35,595 bases of DNA. Origin: Folioceros fuciformis. Lineage: Eukaryota; Anthocerotophyta; Anthocerotopsida; Anthocerotales. Positions 1-13,928 of this stretch are shown here, piece after piece (within the stretch, counting starts at the first letter, position 1; every line of letters starts with the position of its first letter). The stretch spans positions 185,701 to 221,295 of the forward strand of contig JBNGIO010006255.1 of the NCBI GenBank assembly GCA_049999805.1, given 5' to 3'. The position numbers and the translations under genes were made by a program. The notes below the pieces were generated by a model, which saw nothing but the letters and a program-made list of their open reading frames with translations, did not search any database and was not told where the DNA came from.

Positions 1-1626
1 GTCACAGAGTGCGGGTGAGGCGAATGGGGTTCGAACTCTGGGTGACGTGGGGGGCCTCGGATTCCGGATGGGTTTGTTGTTTTCCGCAATTATCCGAAGG
101 GATCGTTGGCGGAGCGGGATTGGGATGGGGGGATTGGCACTCCCACTGTCACTGGCACGGCCACAAATTGTGCCCTGACCTGACCCAAATTTCCTTTCCT
201 CTCCTTTCCTTTCCTTGGCTTCGTCTCGTGGAGGAAGCGAGAGGCCAAATTACAGAGGGGCACGGGGCGATTGTCTTAACTGGGGCTGATTGTTCCAGAA
301 GCTGCCGCTGCCGCTGCTCCTGCCGCCGCCAGTTATGGGAAATGCGACGCTGCCACGTTGCGTCGGGGTCAGTGGTGAGGCCCTAAGGGTAATGGCATTG
401 TAAGGGTAATGGAGGGCATGAGCATTGATAAGGTAAGCCGAGGTCCCACCCACCGTTTGGCCAGCGCGCTGCCAACGTGGTGAGCAGGGCCGAGGAGCAA
501 GGCTCTCACGTTCCCATGAGGAGGGTCGTTTTCCCACAGTGCAACTTGCAATTCCAGGGAAAGTGCACCACTGTGAGTAGGTGCGTTCACAGGACCCAGC
601 CTAGCCTACCATTCAAGCCTGCTCCTCATGTCCACCTTCCGTGGCTGCAGCACCCTGCACTTGCAAGCACTTGCTGCCCTTGTGACTCTTCTCTCCCTTC
701 TTGAGCCCACCACCAACCCACCGTCCCCTCATCCCTCCTTCCCTCGCTCCCTCCTCCCCCCCTTCACGTCATCCTCCTTCCTCTCCACGACTCGTGCTCC
801 ATCCCAGACGTGATACCTAGCTAGCTAGCTACCTATCTGCTGCCTCCTGTCGATGCCTGTGCGGCGACTCGCGTTTCGTCTCGCCTCGTCTGATGCTCTA
901 CTCCAGCAAACGTGGGGAAGGAAGGAATGTTTTCGCTGTTCCCGCGACTCGAACTCCGCATCACCCGATTCCCAGAGTTATACTTGTTAACCCACCGGGA
1001 CGTATGAGAGAGGGAACACCTGTTTTGGAACATAGTGAACTAGACTTCACGAGCGTTTGTTTTCTCTCTCCCCGGGTCAGGCATGCATGGACCTTACAGA
1101 TCCTCCCACGTTTGCACAAGAGAGAACACAATGCACAGCACAGAGGAGGGTGCCCATGCCCGGCCCTGAGCCTCAGGGAACGGGATTCCTGCTCATCCGG
1201 ACCACCGCGAGCTGAGATGGGGATTTAACCAAATCTACCGTCACAGAACTTGATAGCCAGGGCAACAAATGCAACCTCACAAGGAGACCTGCCCCATTTG
1301 AGTCTCCCATTTATCACTCGAGATGCGCAGGCTGTGCACACCAGTTCACACACCAGTTCACGGAAGTGCATAATTTCCGAGGTGGAGAAGGACACACGGA
1401 TTCACCATTCCCACTCATCCTGGGACGCCCAGAAATTAGGATCAGGATTGATGAGAAACAGATCGACGTGACAGTGGGGTTGTCTTCTTGCCTGCAAATA
1501 TCTTGGTGGTGCTGTTCTAAGTGGGTACGATCCTCATAGTTTTCCGAACTCCATAGATGGGCTCTGTGACGTAATGAGTCCCATCTCCCCCCTTCCCCGC
1601 CCCCCCCCGGCTTGACACGTTTGCGT
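1..1626. other. Left flank, no recognisable gene
   Basis: No open frame here resembles a protein family I know, and I could not chain exons with consistent splice phases. There are pyrimidine-rich tracts at about 180-215 and 700-790, a short CTAG run near 817-830, and two adjacent copies of a 12-base motif near 1336-1362. The composition would suit a promoter or leader of a gene whose body lies outside the window or in the gap, but that is only inference. Confidence 0.5.
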
Positions 1627-1726
1627 NNNNNNNNNNNNNNNNNNNNNNNNNNNNNNNNNNNNNNNNNNNNNNNNNNNNNNNNNNNNNNNNNNNNNNNNNN
1701 NNNNNNNNNNNNNNNNNNNNNNNNNN
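1627..1726. other. Assembly gap of 100 N
   Basis: Exactly 100 undetermined bases. This round number is a common scaffold placeholder, so the true distance between the flanks is unknown. Open frames that cross it are meaningless. Confidence 0.97.
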
Positions 1727-2626
1727 TCCTTGTGGGTTTCAACCTACCACTCACCGTTCTTTCCACGTTGAAGATTTTGTATTTTTATGTTAATAAAAGA
1801 AAAAGAAAAGTAGGCGTGGAAGTTTCTTTTTAATAAAATGCGCTGTCAAAGTGACCTCCTGCACATAGCCACCCACTCATCATGAGATCGTGTGGAAGAA
1901 CTCCCGATGGCATGGGGCATGCTATGGGGTATGGAGTCTGTAGCCGTAATCCGGGACAGGGACGCACCGGAGGAGAAGTCGAGCCTGCTTCTGTCAAGAT
2001 AAGTGAGAGATAAAGAAGATAGATAAGAAACAATATTATATGGAGATGCTTGGTGTGCGAGACAGACGCAGACAAGGCACGAAGAGGAGGCGAGGGAGGA
2101 CCAGGGACAGACCCGTCTATTGATGATTGGCATGAGAGCATCCGTCCAACCAGATGGTCTTGCGTGTGCCGGTCACGGCGGTTTGGCCTGTGAGCGGGTG
2201 GTGTCAGAGCACGCTCAGCATAGGATATTGGTCCCCGGGAAGGACTGGTGTCTTCCCATGGCTCCTGTTGCGGTTGGTGCTTGATAGCCACTATGGCTCG
2301 ACAGATCATGTTCAGTCCGGACCCTTGTTCACGCCTTCCCATCAATCACCTCGTCCGTAGGGCAGGAGCAAAGATGGAATGACGGGATGCGGTCAGGGAG
2401 GAGGCTGCCGTGGGAAGAGGAGAAGTGCGTGCTCGTAGGGGCATCGAGAATGGGAAGTACATTGAGCTATACCTTCCTCTGCTAGGAATCGAAGAGAAAA
2501 AAGTTCCCGACCAGGTGGGAATTGCCATCCACCTGAAAGAATCGTGATACCACTTACAAATACGGCTTGCTCTACCACCACGACGGGGTGGCATGCGCCT
2601 GCAGCCAGGGATGGGACGTGACATGG
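1727..2626. other. Non-coding interval, probable adenosine kinase 3' flank
   Basis: No recognisable coding sequence. AATAAA appears on the plus strand near 1792 and 1832, which could be poly(A) signals of a plus-strand gene lying in or left of the gap. The part next to 2627 should hold the 3' UTR of adenosine kinase. A 171-codon minus-strand frame at 1830-2345 has no family resemblance and is treated as chance. Confidence 0.5.
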
Positions 2627-4984
<2,358 letters not shown>

Positions 4985-5493
4985 GGTGCACCGAATGCTG
5001 TGCGAGCGAACGCCGGTAGGCTGGAAAGCTGAGATCCGCCGAAGAGAAAGCCCTGATCGACGCGCTCGATTCTCTCTCTCTCCCTCGAGATAAATAGTGT
5101 GCGGAAAAAGAACTTGAAAAAAAAGTCTCCCTTCCGCGGCTTCCACTCCTGCAACAGTGCATTGCATTCGATGATAAGAGATCTCTTTTTCCAAATGACA
5201 GGATAATGGAAAACCGCCTCGAGTTCACATATGTGAAGTGCACTCGCTCGCTTCCCCAACAGATTCCCACGACTTCATCCTGGTGCCGGTGGCACCGGAA
5301 TGCTCGATATTGGCCAAGCATCTTCCCGTGTTTTCTGGCGCTGCCTTGTCGCTTGCTGCTGGAATGGACGCCTGGATGAGCGGAAGGTCAATTCGCTGGG
5401 TGAGTGGAGGAGTAGGAGGAGGAACACAGACTGCTGTTTTGCTCCACTGCCCATTCTGAATGCAGCTGGGCGAGCTGGTTTGAGAGCTGAAGC
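4985..5493. promoter_or_regulatory. Shared divergent promoter interval (ADK / ABC4)
   Basis: The 509 bp between the two start codons must contain the promoters and leaders of both adenosine kinase (left) and the phytyltransferase (right). A TATA-like ATAAATA at 5090-5096, read TATTTAT on the minus strand, lies about 106 bases upstream of the ADK start codon and is followed by a GA/CT repeat at 5071-5085, a common plant leader feature. I see no obvious TATA box for the plus-strand gene. Confidence 0.5.
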
Positions 5494-7481
5494 ATGGCAG
5501 GAAGCTGCTCTGTCGCCGGTGGGAGCAGCAATGTTATGGCACTATTCCCACACAACAATAGCGGAGCCTTGAGGGGGCATTCGGGGAAGATTGGAGTTTG
5601 CAGCTCCAGCGGGTCTTGGGATGGGGAAGCGTTGGGCAGAGTCGTGAGGCTAGCTGCCCGGCGTCATTTTGCAGCTGCTAGACGTGGGTTGGGATTCAGA
5701 ACGTGTGGACGAGTTGTTGGAGCACGCTTGGAGAGTCAGGGACCTAGCCCAGTTTCTTTGTTGATCACCAAGGAGGAGGAGAAACTGAGCCGAGGAACTC
5801 TTCTCTGGAGGGCTGCCAAGCCTCCCATTTACTCAGTTGCTCTCATTCCCTGCTCGGTCAGTGATAGTCCCTTGACATGTATGACTCCAATCCCTGTGTT
5901 CTCTTTGGATGTCCCAATGCTAATGACCTGGATGAGCAGGTTGCGGCAGCAGCTGCCTATGTGGAATCAGGACAATTCCTCGGACCTCAGTATCTGCTCA
6001 TGCTGCTGTCAGGAGCTCTCATCATTGCCTGGCTGAATTTAAGGTGTGACTAAGTATGTAGGTTCATGTCCATCCATGCCCATGGCATCAGTCGTTTTAC
6101 AGGGTGGACTTACTCTGTTGCCCTTGGCTCCTGCAGCAACGATGTTTTTGATTTCGAGGCAGGCATAGATGGAAACAAGAAGGAGTCCGTGGTCAACATC
6201 ACAGGAAGGTCCACACTGCACCACATGTTTCAGTCTCGATCAATGACCAGTGCAGTCGTGAGAATGAAGCCTGACAGGAGATCTGTTGCAGGTTAAAGGA
6301 AGTGTATCTGGCTGGAAACATTTGCCTGGCACTGGGTTTGGGAGGGTTTTTGTGGGCTGCTCAACCAACAGGCAACATGTGGATTCCAGCTCTTGCAGCT
6401 CTGTCTGTTTCTTGTGGTTTTTTATACCAGGTTCGAAGCCATCCCATCTCCACCCCTCGCCCCGAAACCCAGCCCTCCTCACAGACGTTAACTTCAAAGC
6501 CTTGTGATGCTTACCAGGGGCCACCGTTCCGCTGGGGTCACCTGGGGCTGGGAGAACCCCTGGTATTTGTTGCAGCAGGCCCTTGTATCACCACGGCTTT
6601 CTACCTCGGGTTCGCTCCCGTCAGGTTTGTGAAAGAGCCCATATTTTCTGCTCAGGGATCGTCTCCATTCGATGACTCACGTGTTGCTGAATCAGTAGCC
6701 TGGCTTGTCATGCAGTGGATCTTTACCTCTTTCTGTCACAATAGCTGGTTGTTCCGTTCTCGTCGGCATAACAACCAGCCTCATCCTCTTGTGTAGCCAC
6801 TTCCATCAGGTATTGTCTGATGCGTGCTAGCGCGCGATGTCCTTATTCCACATCGTTCGCCGATTTATAGTGACCACCTTTTTGCTCGCACTGCCAGATA
6901 GAGGAGGACATTGCCGCCAACAAGATTTCCCCCCTTGTAAGCCAGCTGGACGCTATCACCTCGAAAGTCTCTTGATGCTCAATTCATGCTACATTTCCTG
7001 ACCACTGCAGTGTCGTAACAGGTTCGGTTGGGAACGTTTAACGGATCAAGAGTTGTTGCTGCCTCAGTAGTGGGACTGTATTCTGCCTTAGCTGGGATGG
7101 TGGCTCTGAAGGCGCTGCCACTTTCGTGTGCGGTGCGTTTATGAATTTTAGCTCCCTTGGCTTCCAGGTTGTGTATCAACTATCCCCTTCCCTGACTTGG
7201 AATTGTGGCCACAGGTGACTTCGCTGCTGACGATTCCAGTAGGAAAGCTGGTGATCGACTTCGTGACAGAGAATCATGCCGTGAGTTGGCCTAAAAGTGT
7301 CGTCTCCTTCCAGAACTTCATGAAAGAATCTTGACTTGTGTTGTTGCAACCACGCACGCAGGACAAGGAAAAGATCTTCATGGCCAAGTACTTCGCTGTG
7401 AGGCTACATGTGGCGCATGGGATGGCTTTGGTCGCCGGATTGCTACTGTCTGCAGGGGTGCCACTTTCACATTTATGGTGA
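5494..7481 (+). CDS. ABC4: 1,4-dihydroxy-2-naphthoate phytyltransferase (MenA/ABC4), 10 exons
   Basis: Attaches the phytyl chain to 1,4-dihydroxy-2-naphthoate (UbiA prenyltransferase family), a late step of phylloquinone synthesis in the chloroplast; phylloquinone is the photosystem I electron carrier. Exons: 5494-5856, 5940-6043, 6137-6208, 6292-6430, 6518-6624, 6716-6809, 6898-6936, 7022-7132, 7215-7280, 7362-7481; phases agree throughout, giving 404 residues (Arabidopsis ABC4 is slightly shorter). Residues 1 to about 95 are rich in Ser, Ala, Gly and Arg, as in a transit peptide. The prenyl-diphosphate/Mg site is NDVFDFEAGID at 157-167. The MenA motif YQGPPFR followed by GLGEP is at about 225-240, with W replacing the usual L after PPFR. 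Several hydrophobic membrane helices follow. A stop codon lies just before the start ATG, which fixes the start unless a non-coding exon exists. Confidence 0.95.
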
Positions 7482-7558
7482 CGTCTTCGGCACCTCATAA
7501 CCCACATTGGGGAATGTATGTAGACATTTCTTTGTATATTCATGGGTGACTACAGGAG

Positions 7559-10473
7559 TCAAATGACTGTCACAACGCGATTGCTCACGACATTCTTGCC
7601 GAAGCATCCAGTCGGACCTCCTGTAGGCCCATTTTTACCTAAGTACGGAGCCATGTCCCCTGTTTCTAAAAACACCTCCTGACTTTTATCACCGCGCCAG
7701 ATTATTAAATGCAATACCTGCCCGACGACTGATCCTTCCACTAGTCTCTGTAGTTGGACGCTGCTGGACACATCCGATCCATCGACTCGGACAATGACAT
7801 CTCCGGATCTCAGGCCCGCAATGGCAGCTGGGGAATCTGGAGACACCTACATTGCAAACATATGTCAGCCTGCGTCGAATAAGCCTTAACACTGGCTGTG
7901 CTGTGATTGTGGTTGTCCCCGACCTTTACAATCAGGACACCCTGAGCTTCTGTTATTGGGACTCCTGTGTTCGGGTCAGCGTTGTAGTGTCTTGCGAGGT
8001 CAACAGATAATGTGGCCTGTAATCCAAGGACACAAGACGCCAATATGAGTGAGGAGAAACGAATTGGAGGCTAACACAAAATGAAAGGCTCACCATCTGA
8101 ATTCCAAGAAAGGGGTGCTCAACCGGCTTCCCTTGGCCTAGCGCTTCCATGATCTTTCTTGCCTGCATCATCTCCACCGAGACCTTGATAAGATTCAACA
8201 TATCAAGCACCACGATATCGACAATGTACAAATCAGTACCTTATTGATAGGGATCGCGAAGGATATGCCCTCGGCATCTGCTCGAATCGCTGTATTGATG
8301 CCAATGACCTGTGCGAACAGGGTGTTTGAGGAACAGAAAATCCATGACATCCTCTCTTCAATCATCATCATATCATATGCGTGTGGCAGCCTGACCTCCC
8401 CAAACTCGTTGACAAGTGGTCCCCCTGAATTCCCTGGGTTGATGGCACAGTCTGTTTGAAGGAAGTCCAACCTTTTATCAGGTATGCCCACCTGGAAGCA
8501 GAAGGAACCTGTTAAGTCTAGCCAGCTGACCTGCAAATGGTATGTTAATGACAGACAAACCTCTGCAGCTGTGCGGTGCAGGTTACTGATTATGCCTAGG
8601 CTAACGGTGTTGTCAAGCCCAAAGGGATTCCCGACCTGCGCCCATTTAAGTCATCAGGAGATTACTAAGCTAGAGTTGGATGTAACCGCCGCATTTCACC
8701 AGCTAAGAACAGATTGCTGAGTGGGAGGAGTAGTTGTTTTGTCTACAGAGACACACTCAAACAGTTTACCGCTATGACCCAGTCACCAAGCTCCACGGTG
8801 CGACTGTCACCAAGAAGAGCAGTAGGAAGAATATCGCCTTCAGCATGTGGAACCTGCATTCCAATTGAGAATTCTATCATGAGGACAGGTGCATTTGCTT
8901 CCAACAGAACAACTACCCGTTTTACAAAGAAAAAGGCTGACCTTGATAAGAGCTATATCTGTGATGTCATCTGTACCTGCCACCTCACCTTCAAAACTTC
9001 TGCCATCAGTGAATGTGACCTATAAAACAAAGATCCTGCAAGTTAAAGGGTGAGAAATATCCAAAAAGATTTCAGAATCAACTGTGGCCATGTTTTCATC
9101 ACACCAAACCGCATGCTTGTATCTACCTTCACTCTATCTGCACCCTTCACAACGTGTGCATTTGTAACAATCATCCCTTGATGACCGTCAAATACGAATC
9201 CACTCCCTCTGCAAATAGAGCAACCCGATTTGAAAGCGTTAGCAGAACATCTGGATCAGATAGGGTTTGAGGAAACAAATGGACTGCAAGGAAGCGTCAG
9301 TATCTGACTGGCCACGCTCCCGTCGAAACTTGCGAGGAACCTGAAGCTCTGTCTCCCCAAACCATTGCCGGAAAAGGTGATCACGGTTTTCTACTACTTC
9401 CTGCTCTCCGGTGGGAAAGTCCCTGATGATGATTGAGGGAAATGAGCTCAGCTGATTTGGAAGACTTCCCTATGCATTAGCAATGATCTTGCAGGAAATA
9501 CCAGAGATCGCAGAAAAAACATCACTAACCTTTCGGTGTCAAGACGCACCACTGCAGGTCCTACGCTGTTAGCAGCACTTTTAACAAAGGAATTACTTTT
9601 CCTCCTACGGCTTGGTCCAATTCCTACAAAGGAAACACTGGAATGGGCCTTCCCTTCCATTCCTACTTGACAACGTTTCTCCAGCTCATAGGGCATCGTT
9701 GACTTATACACGGCAACTTTCCTCTGTGCACCTTGCATCTCATTATTGGCACTCTCCCTCATTAGCCTGCTGGTGTCCACTATTGGGACAACAAGTAGAC
9801 GCCCATGTCTCCCTTCAGAGAAAATGATGTCAGAAGAAGAGTGATTCAGCTGCTCTACCGCCAAGGAGTGTGAAGCACCAGGTGAACTACAAACAGTAAT
9901 CATAGCCCCAGAAGCTCCATAGACAAAGCACAGGGCAAAGTATAGACAGTTGCACAACTTTTTCAAGGCAACCATCTTCAATAGGTCCACCAACGATGGA
10001 CATTTTGGATATGTCGTGGGACAGTTCAATTTCCCAGCACAGCTCACTCCAGCTGCAAAAAATATAAGGGGCGTCAGACGCTAATTCCAAGGACTCAGAA
10101 TCACCGCCTCTGCCGAACAGCTGCAACGAGCTTAGGGCCATGCTCATCTCACCCTGGTGGCACATTTGGCGGAGACCAGATAAGGACTTGCACACGAATT
10201 GTTCTGGACCTGTCGGATTGGTCCACGTTTGCCTGAAGAATGAGCCAGAAGAGAATCCGTTACCACCGAAGATCTGAACCTTGCGATGCAATGTGAGCTG
10301 AACCGGAAAAGTTACCTCCCGAATTTAGGCCATTCTCTTCGTCCGAGTACGGGCCCCGACGTGCGAAATGCATGCCAGGATAAATTGGCCTTGCAAGATA
10401 GCAAGCACCAGCTTGCGGCAACAGGCTCGGCTGACGATTGCGCGCTCCTCCAGCACTCTAAGCGCAGAGTCAT
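7559..10473 (-). CDS. Deg/HtrA serine protease with PDZ domain, HhoA-like, 13 exons
   Basis: ATP-independent S1C protease, probably chloroplast protein quality control. Exons downward: 10473-10316, 10232-10105, 10052-9530, 9422-9309, 9208-9127, 9019-8942, 8853-8770, 8635-8561, 8491-8396, 8308-8240, 8183-8094, 8016-7924, 7846-7559; phases match, 625 residues. Catalytic triad seen: His326 in TNAHVV, Asp356 in ITDIALIK, Ser436 in NPGNSGGPL. One PDZ domain spans about 490-600. The core ([32 protein letters not shown]) looks closer to cyanobacterial HhoA/HhoB than to my recollection of plant DEG1, DEG5 or DEG8. The first 240 residues contain a Ser/Arg-rich transit-like segment and a hydrophobic helix at about 122-149. 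The first two exons are the least certain: they rest on splice phase and composition. An alternative start is ATG at 10165. Confidence 0.9.
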
Positions 10474-11200
10474 GCTTTCCCTTTGACAAGAAAGACCAAA
10501 CTTTGTGCCGTGAAGCAGTAATCATGCCTTCCTCCTTCCTTGGAGAAGAACGTTCGAGTGGACCAATAATTCTCGGCGTGGGAATTTTCGAGCGTGGAAA
10601 GATTGATTCCTTGGCCCGTGACGTGACTGGCTGGAGCAACTGCTGTGCAAGTTTTACACAAGTGAGCGCACCGCATAGAAGATTGACTGCTATCGAGAGA
10701 TATTTTATCAACAAGTTCAACATCCAACCATCCGCAACAATTGTTCGAGAGCACTGAATTCAGTGCAATCTCTACGTGGCCCAATCCTGCTCACATTTTC
10801 TACATGCAGATTCCAACGAATGGTTGATTTAACTCAAACCAAGTGCCCCCTCAGAAGCTTTTCGTCCCCAGCACTCGGCAGTCCCGACCAACTAAGATAC
10901 AAAGAACGCTGCACCAAGAGCACAAAGAGAAGGAAGAGAGGGGTGTGCTTGGGTCTATACAAGGTTCAACATCTGCAAAGCATTTTGCAGCTTTTGCATC
11001 TGTTGGACTTACCACACTGATTTGATCCTAGAGTAATGGTGATGACTGTCGCCGCCCCACCTCAAGTGCCATCCTCAACCACGGACAACCTCACGACAAG
11101 ATGCATAAAGCGCAAACCAACTGAGCCAATGTGTGCCACTGGCGCTTCTTCACAATCTGAAAGTAGATTCCTAACCACTAGACAGCTTGAGTTCATCCTG
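10474..11200. other. Intergenic: protease promoter and RMD5 3' flank
   Basis: Both neighbours are on the minus strand, so this 727-bp stretch should hold the RMD5 3' UTR on its right side and the protease promoter and leader on its left side. Frames of 129-132 codons overlap it on both strands at 10325-10757; neither resembles a known family, and the minus-strand one overlaps the first protease exon in another frame. Confidence 0.55.
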
Positions 11201-12355
11201 TTAGAAATAGATCTGCCTACACTGCACTTGTGTCGTCTCCAGTGGGCAATAAGGGCACTTGAACGTTCTAGAATTGCCCTTGGCAAGCTTCTGGATGGAC
11301 TGCTTGCAGAGGACATGGCCACAAGGCATAAGCATGGGAGGGTTTTCAGCTGTGCTCTGCTCCCTAGACACTGGGCAAGCAAATATCGAATGAAACTGAA
11401 ATTCCTTGTCAAGCTCTATTTCTACTGGAAGCTGCTTCATCGCTAGCCACTCATGCTTCTTCTTTGCCATGACTGAGGCCAGCTTGAGAAGCGTGGGCAA
11501 AGCCTGAGAGCCTGCAGTTATGACCACGTGAAGGGGGCTCTCGTATGCCTGCCCTAGGAGACTACAGCACTCCCTGGTGAACTCCAGGGCCACAGCATCC
11601 CAATGAGCCGCAGCAAGCAAGTCCGAATAAGGCGAGGATTCAAGCCTGCCGGCAAACAGCAGGCAACCCATGAGCCTCTGTATGTCTAACATGTGCTGCG
11701 AGGCGAATAGTTCAAAGCAGCTCCGGCCATACTTGAGGGCCGCTGCACGTCCACTAGTGTGGAGCACATGCACGAACTGCAGCTGGTGCAGCTTAAACTC
11801 CAACGACGATCCTTTCTTGTGCAAATCCTCTGTGTGCGCCCTAGCCCACCCAAGAGCTGCCTCCAAATTCCTGTTCTTCATCTGTTCCAGAACCTGATAC
11901 ATCTCATAGAAAGGTGCTTTAAGAGCCAAGGCATCGTGTTGCTGCGTTTCCTGGACAAAGCGGTCCCCAAGATCAAACAGACCCTGCCTGTAGAAGTGGA
12001 GAGCCACTATCTTGTTGATGACATTGCTGTCAAAATCAATTTCCCTGTAAGCTTTGGCGATGTCCAGATTGAACACCTTGTCAAGCACCTTCCCATACTT
12101 GCTGACAGCCAGATTCACCTCTTTCTGCGAAGCCGCAAGCTGGTTGGCAGGTCCCATTTCCGTAAGTCTGGCCTGAAGCTCAACCAGGTAAGGCCTGCAA
12201 TCTGTCGCCTGATTTTCCACCGTCTCCAGAAGCTGCTTGGCTGTTTGCTCAATCTCCTGAATCATCCTGTCTATGACATCCTGAGTCTTGTTATTCGACA
12301 GCTTTTGCTTCTTCGAAACCCGCTCAAATGCATCACGGATGGAAGATAAATCCAT
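11201..12355 (-). CDS. RMD5: RMD5 homologue, GID/CTLH E3 ligase subunit, single exon
   Basis: Orthologue of yeast Rmd5/Gid2 and human RMND5, a RING-bearing subunit that with its MAEA/Gid9 partner forms the catalytic module of the CTLH ubiquitin ligase. The 384-residue frame is intronless and starts MDLSSIRDAFERVSKKQKL, very close to the plant RMD5 N-terminus. A helical N-terminal region leads to the LisH/CTLH/CRA scaffold (SHFYRQG-type motif seen as LHFYRQGLFDLGD near 145). The C-terminus is the Gid-type RING at about 329-375: CPVS, then MPCGHVLCKQSIQKL and FKCPYCP. The first zinc pair is CxxS rather than CxxC, which is normal for this RING class. It ends QIYF, like relatives ending QLHF. Length and ends indicate a complete gene. 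The product probably acts in the cytosol and nucleus. Confidence 0.97.
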   Translation of the reverse strand: MDLSSIRDAFERVSKKQKLSNNKTQDVIDRMIQEIEQTAKQLLETVENQATDCRPYLVELQARLTEMGPANQLAASQKEVNLAVSKYGKVLDKVFNLDIAKAYREIDFDSNVINKIVALHFYRQGLFDLGDRFVQETQQHDALALKAPFYEMYQVLEQMKNRNLEAALGWARAHTEDLHKKGSSLEFKLHQLQFVHVLHTSGRAAALKYGRSCFELFASQHMLDIQRLMGCLLFAGRLESSPYSDLLAAAHWDAVALEFTRECCSLLGQAYESPLHVVITAGSQALPTLLKLASVMAKKKHEWLAMKQLPVEIELDKEFQFHSIFACPVSREQSTAENPPMLMPCGHVLCKQSIQKLAKGNSRTFKCPYCPLETTQVQCRQIYF

Positions 12356-13928
12356 GCCACCCCACGTGCCTGCACCTGGTCACCCCAAACCTGCCCAAGA
12401 AGGAGGCCCAATTGGCCTGAGACAGTTTATGCTTCCTTCACGCCCGCTCCCATGCATCAGCAGCGGAAGATGCACCCATCCTACCTCAAAACCAGCCCGA
12501 CACTGAAATTCAGTTTGTCTGAGACTGGTGAGTGCCTTTTCATGCAACAATTCAGCCATGCCCTGTGGATACCTTCCTGCTTCTACCCTCCAGCAGTGAT
12601 CCCACCCAGTTGCACGCATCCACGCCCTTCAAACAGGTCGTCCTCGCAGACCATTCCGTACGTCTGAGCCTGAGCCTCGAAACAAAAAAGATCAGGATCT
12701 CAACAGGCGACACTAGAGGCCTCCCAGGCACATACCCACAACACCACTGCTAAGATTCAGCCGACACCACCCTCTACGCCCCATCAATCCCAAGCAGTTA
12801 CACAGTAGCCTCTCCAAACCCTGAATTCATCTGTGAACAAAGCAAACGATAACACAAGCCAGCACAGCCAATGGACATGACCAACACCACAAAATCTCCG
12901 CTATACCTCAGCAAGAACTGCATCACACAACCCAGCAGGGTCCCCTAGCAAGCAACAGGGAAGCTTCGTCTCACCAGGCCCTCCACAGTGACATGCGCCA
13001 GCCACTGCTACCCAGCCGCCTACCCTTCCTCCCCAATCCAGCCCCGAGTGCAGCTGTACGCCCGCTGGAGGATTCCAGGCTAAGGCTGGTATCCTCAGCT
13101 TTGACGCCACAAATTCATGCACGCTTCCATGGGCGTGGACCTCGACTAGGGTTAAAAAGAGCCATGTGAAGATGGCCTGTATGTAACCAGATTCCAACCA
13201 AGCACTTCGGCCGCACATCTAGTCAAGCTCATTAATCTTGCCGCCACTTGGATTCTTCAGGATTTCTCGGGCGCAATTATCGAATTATGTAATGCAATCA
13301 ATAGCGACATCATATTTTGAAATCTTGCGACGAGTCTTCTCGCCTCCCCAAAATTTGCTAATCGCTGCGAATTCGCTCGCGACTCAAAGCCAGTTAGCGT
13401 TCCGCTCGCCCCCTTTCGCAAGCACAATCGCACTGATGCTCACAGATTTCACCACACGCTACATTTGCTCCATGACGATTTCACGAGCCATAGAAATTGC
13501 TGCTGTTCTTCCGGTATCCTGCGCACATGGATCCTCAAAGAGCTATGAACTTGATCTGCAACAGCCTCAGAAGGAAATCATCACCGGATCGACAGCTGCC
13601 TGCAGCCAGAAGATCGTGATGGCAACCGCATGTGAAGGCACGATCTGCGGTTACCGCATTCAAGGTCTGGCTGTCAAATTCGATCGAGAGTAGGCGAAGG
13701 CGTTAGTGAGACCAGCTGCCGTTCGCACCACGGCTGCGATTGCCAGCGACCACGAGTGAAGGAGGAGGAGGTGGCCGTAGAACGGTTTCGATTATCTTCA
13801 GTTTCTACAGAGAACCATGACATCGGGAGCGTCAATTCCTTTTTCTCACAGCCAGAGCATTTGCAACACGTTGTCCACAAGGATGCTCAGACGGATGAAG
13901 GCAATGCATCGTCTTTGGACACAGTGAC
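12356..13928. other. Intergenic, RMD5 promoter side and PPR A 3' flank
   Basis: About 1.6 kb without a recognisable gene. The plus strand is C/A-rich over 12500-13100. A 105-codon minus-strand frame at 12901-13218 with a true ATG, and a 151-codon plus-strand frame at 13238-13693 that begins with TTG, do not resemble known proteins. The right end should hold the PPR A 3' UTR and the left end the RMD5 promoter and leader. Confidence 0.5.

Noticed and set aside
1314-1833. Open frames crossing the N gap
   Set aside because: They include 34 undetermined codons and show no recognisable sequence on either side.
1830-2345. 171-codon minus-strand frame downstream of ADK
   Set aside because: No family resemblance and no splice link to ADK, which ends cleanly at 2627; treated as 3' flank.
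9530-9623. Separate exon of the Deg protease starting at a TAG acceptor at 9623
   Set aside because: A good-looking acceptor exists, but the frame is open through it and no upstream donor gives a matching phase without an implausibly short intron, so one exon 10052-9530 was kept.
11759-12349. 196-codon plus-strand frame
   Set aside because: Fully antisense to RMD5, whose own frame is strongly conserved; no family resemblance.
13238-13693. 151-codon plus-strand frame
   Set aside because: It begins with TTG rather than ATG and resembles nothing known; it may be non-coding flank.
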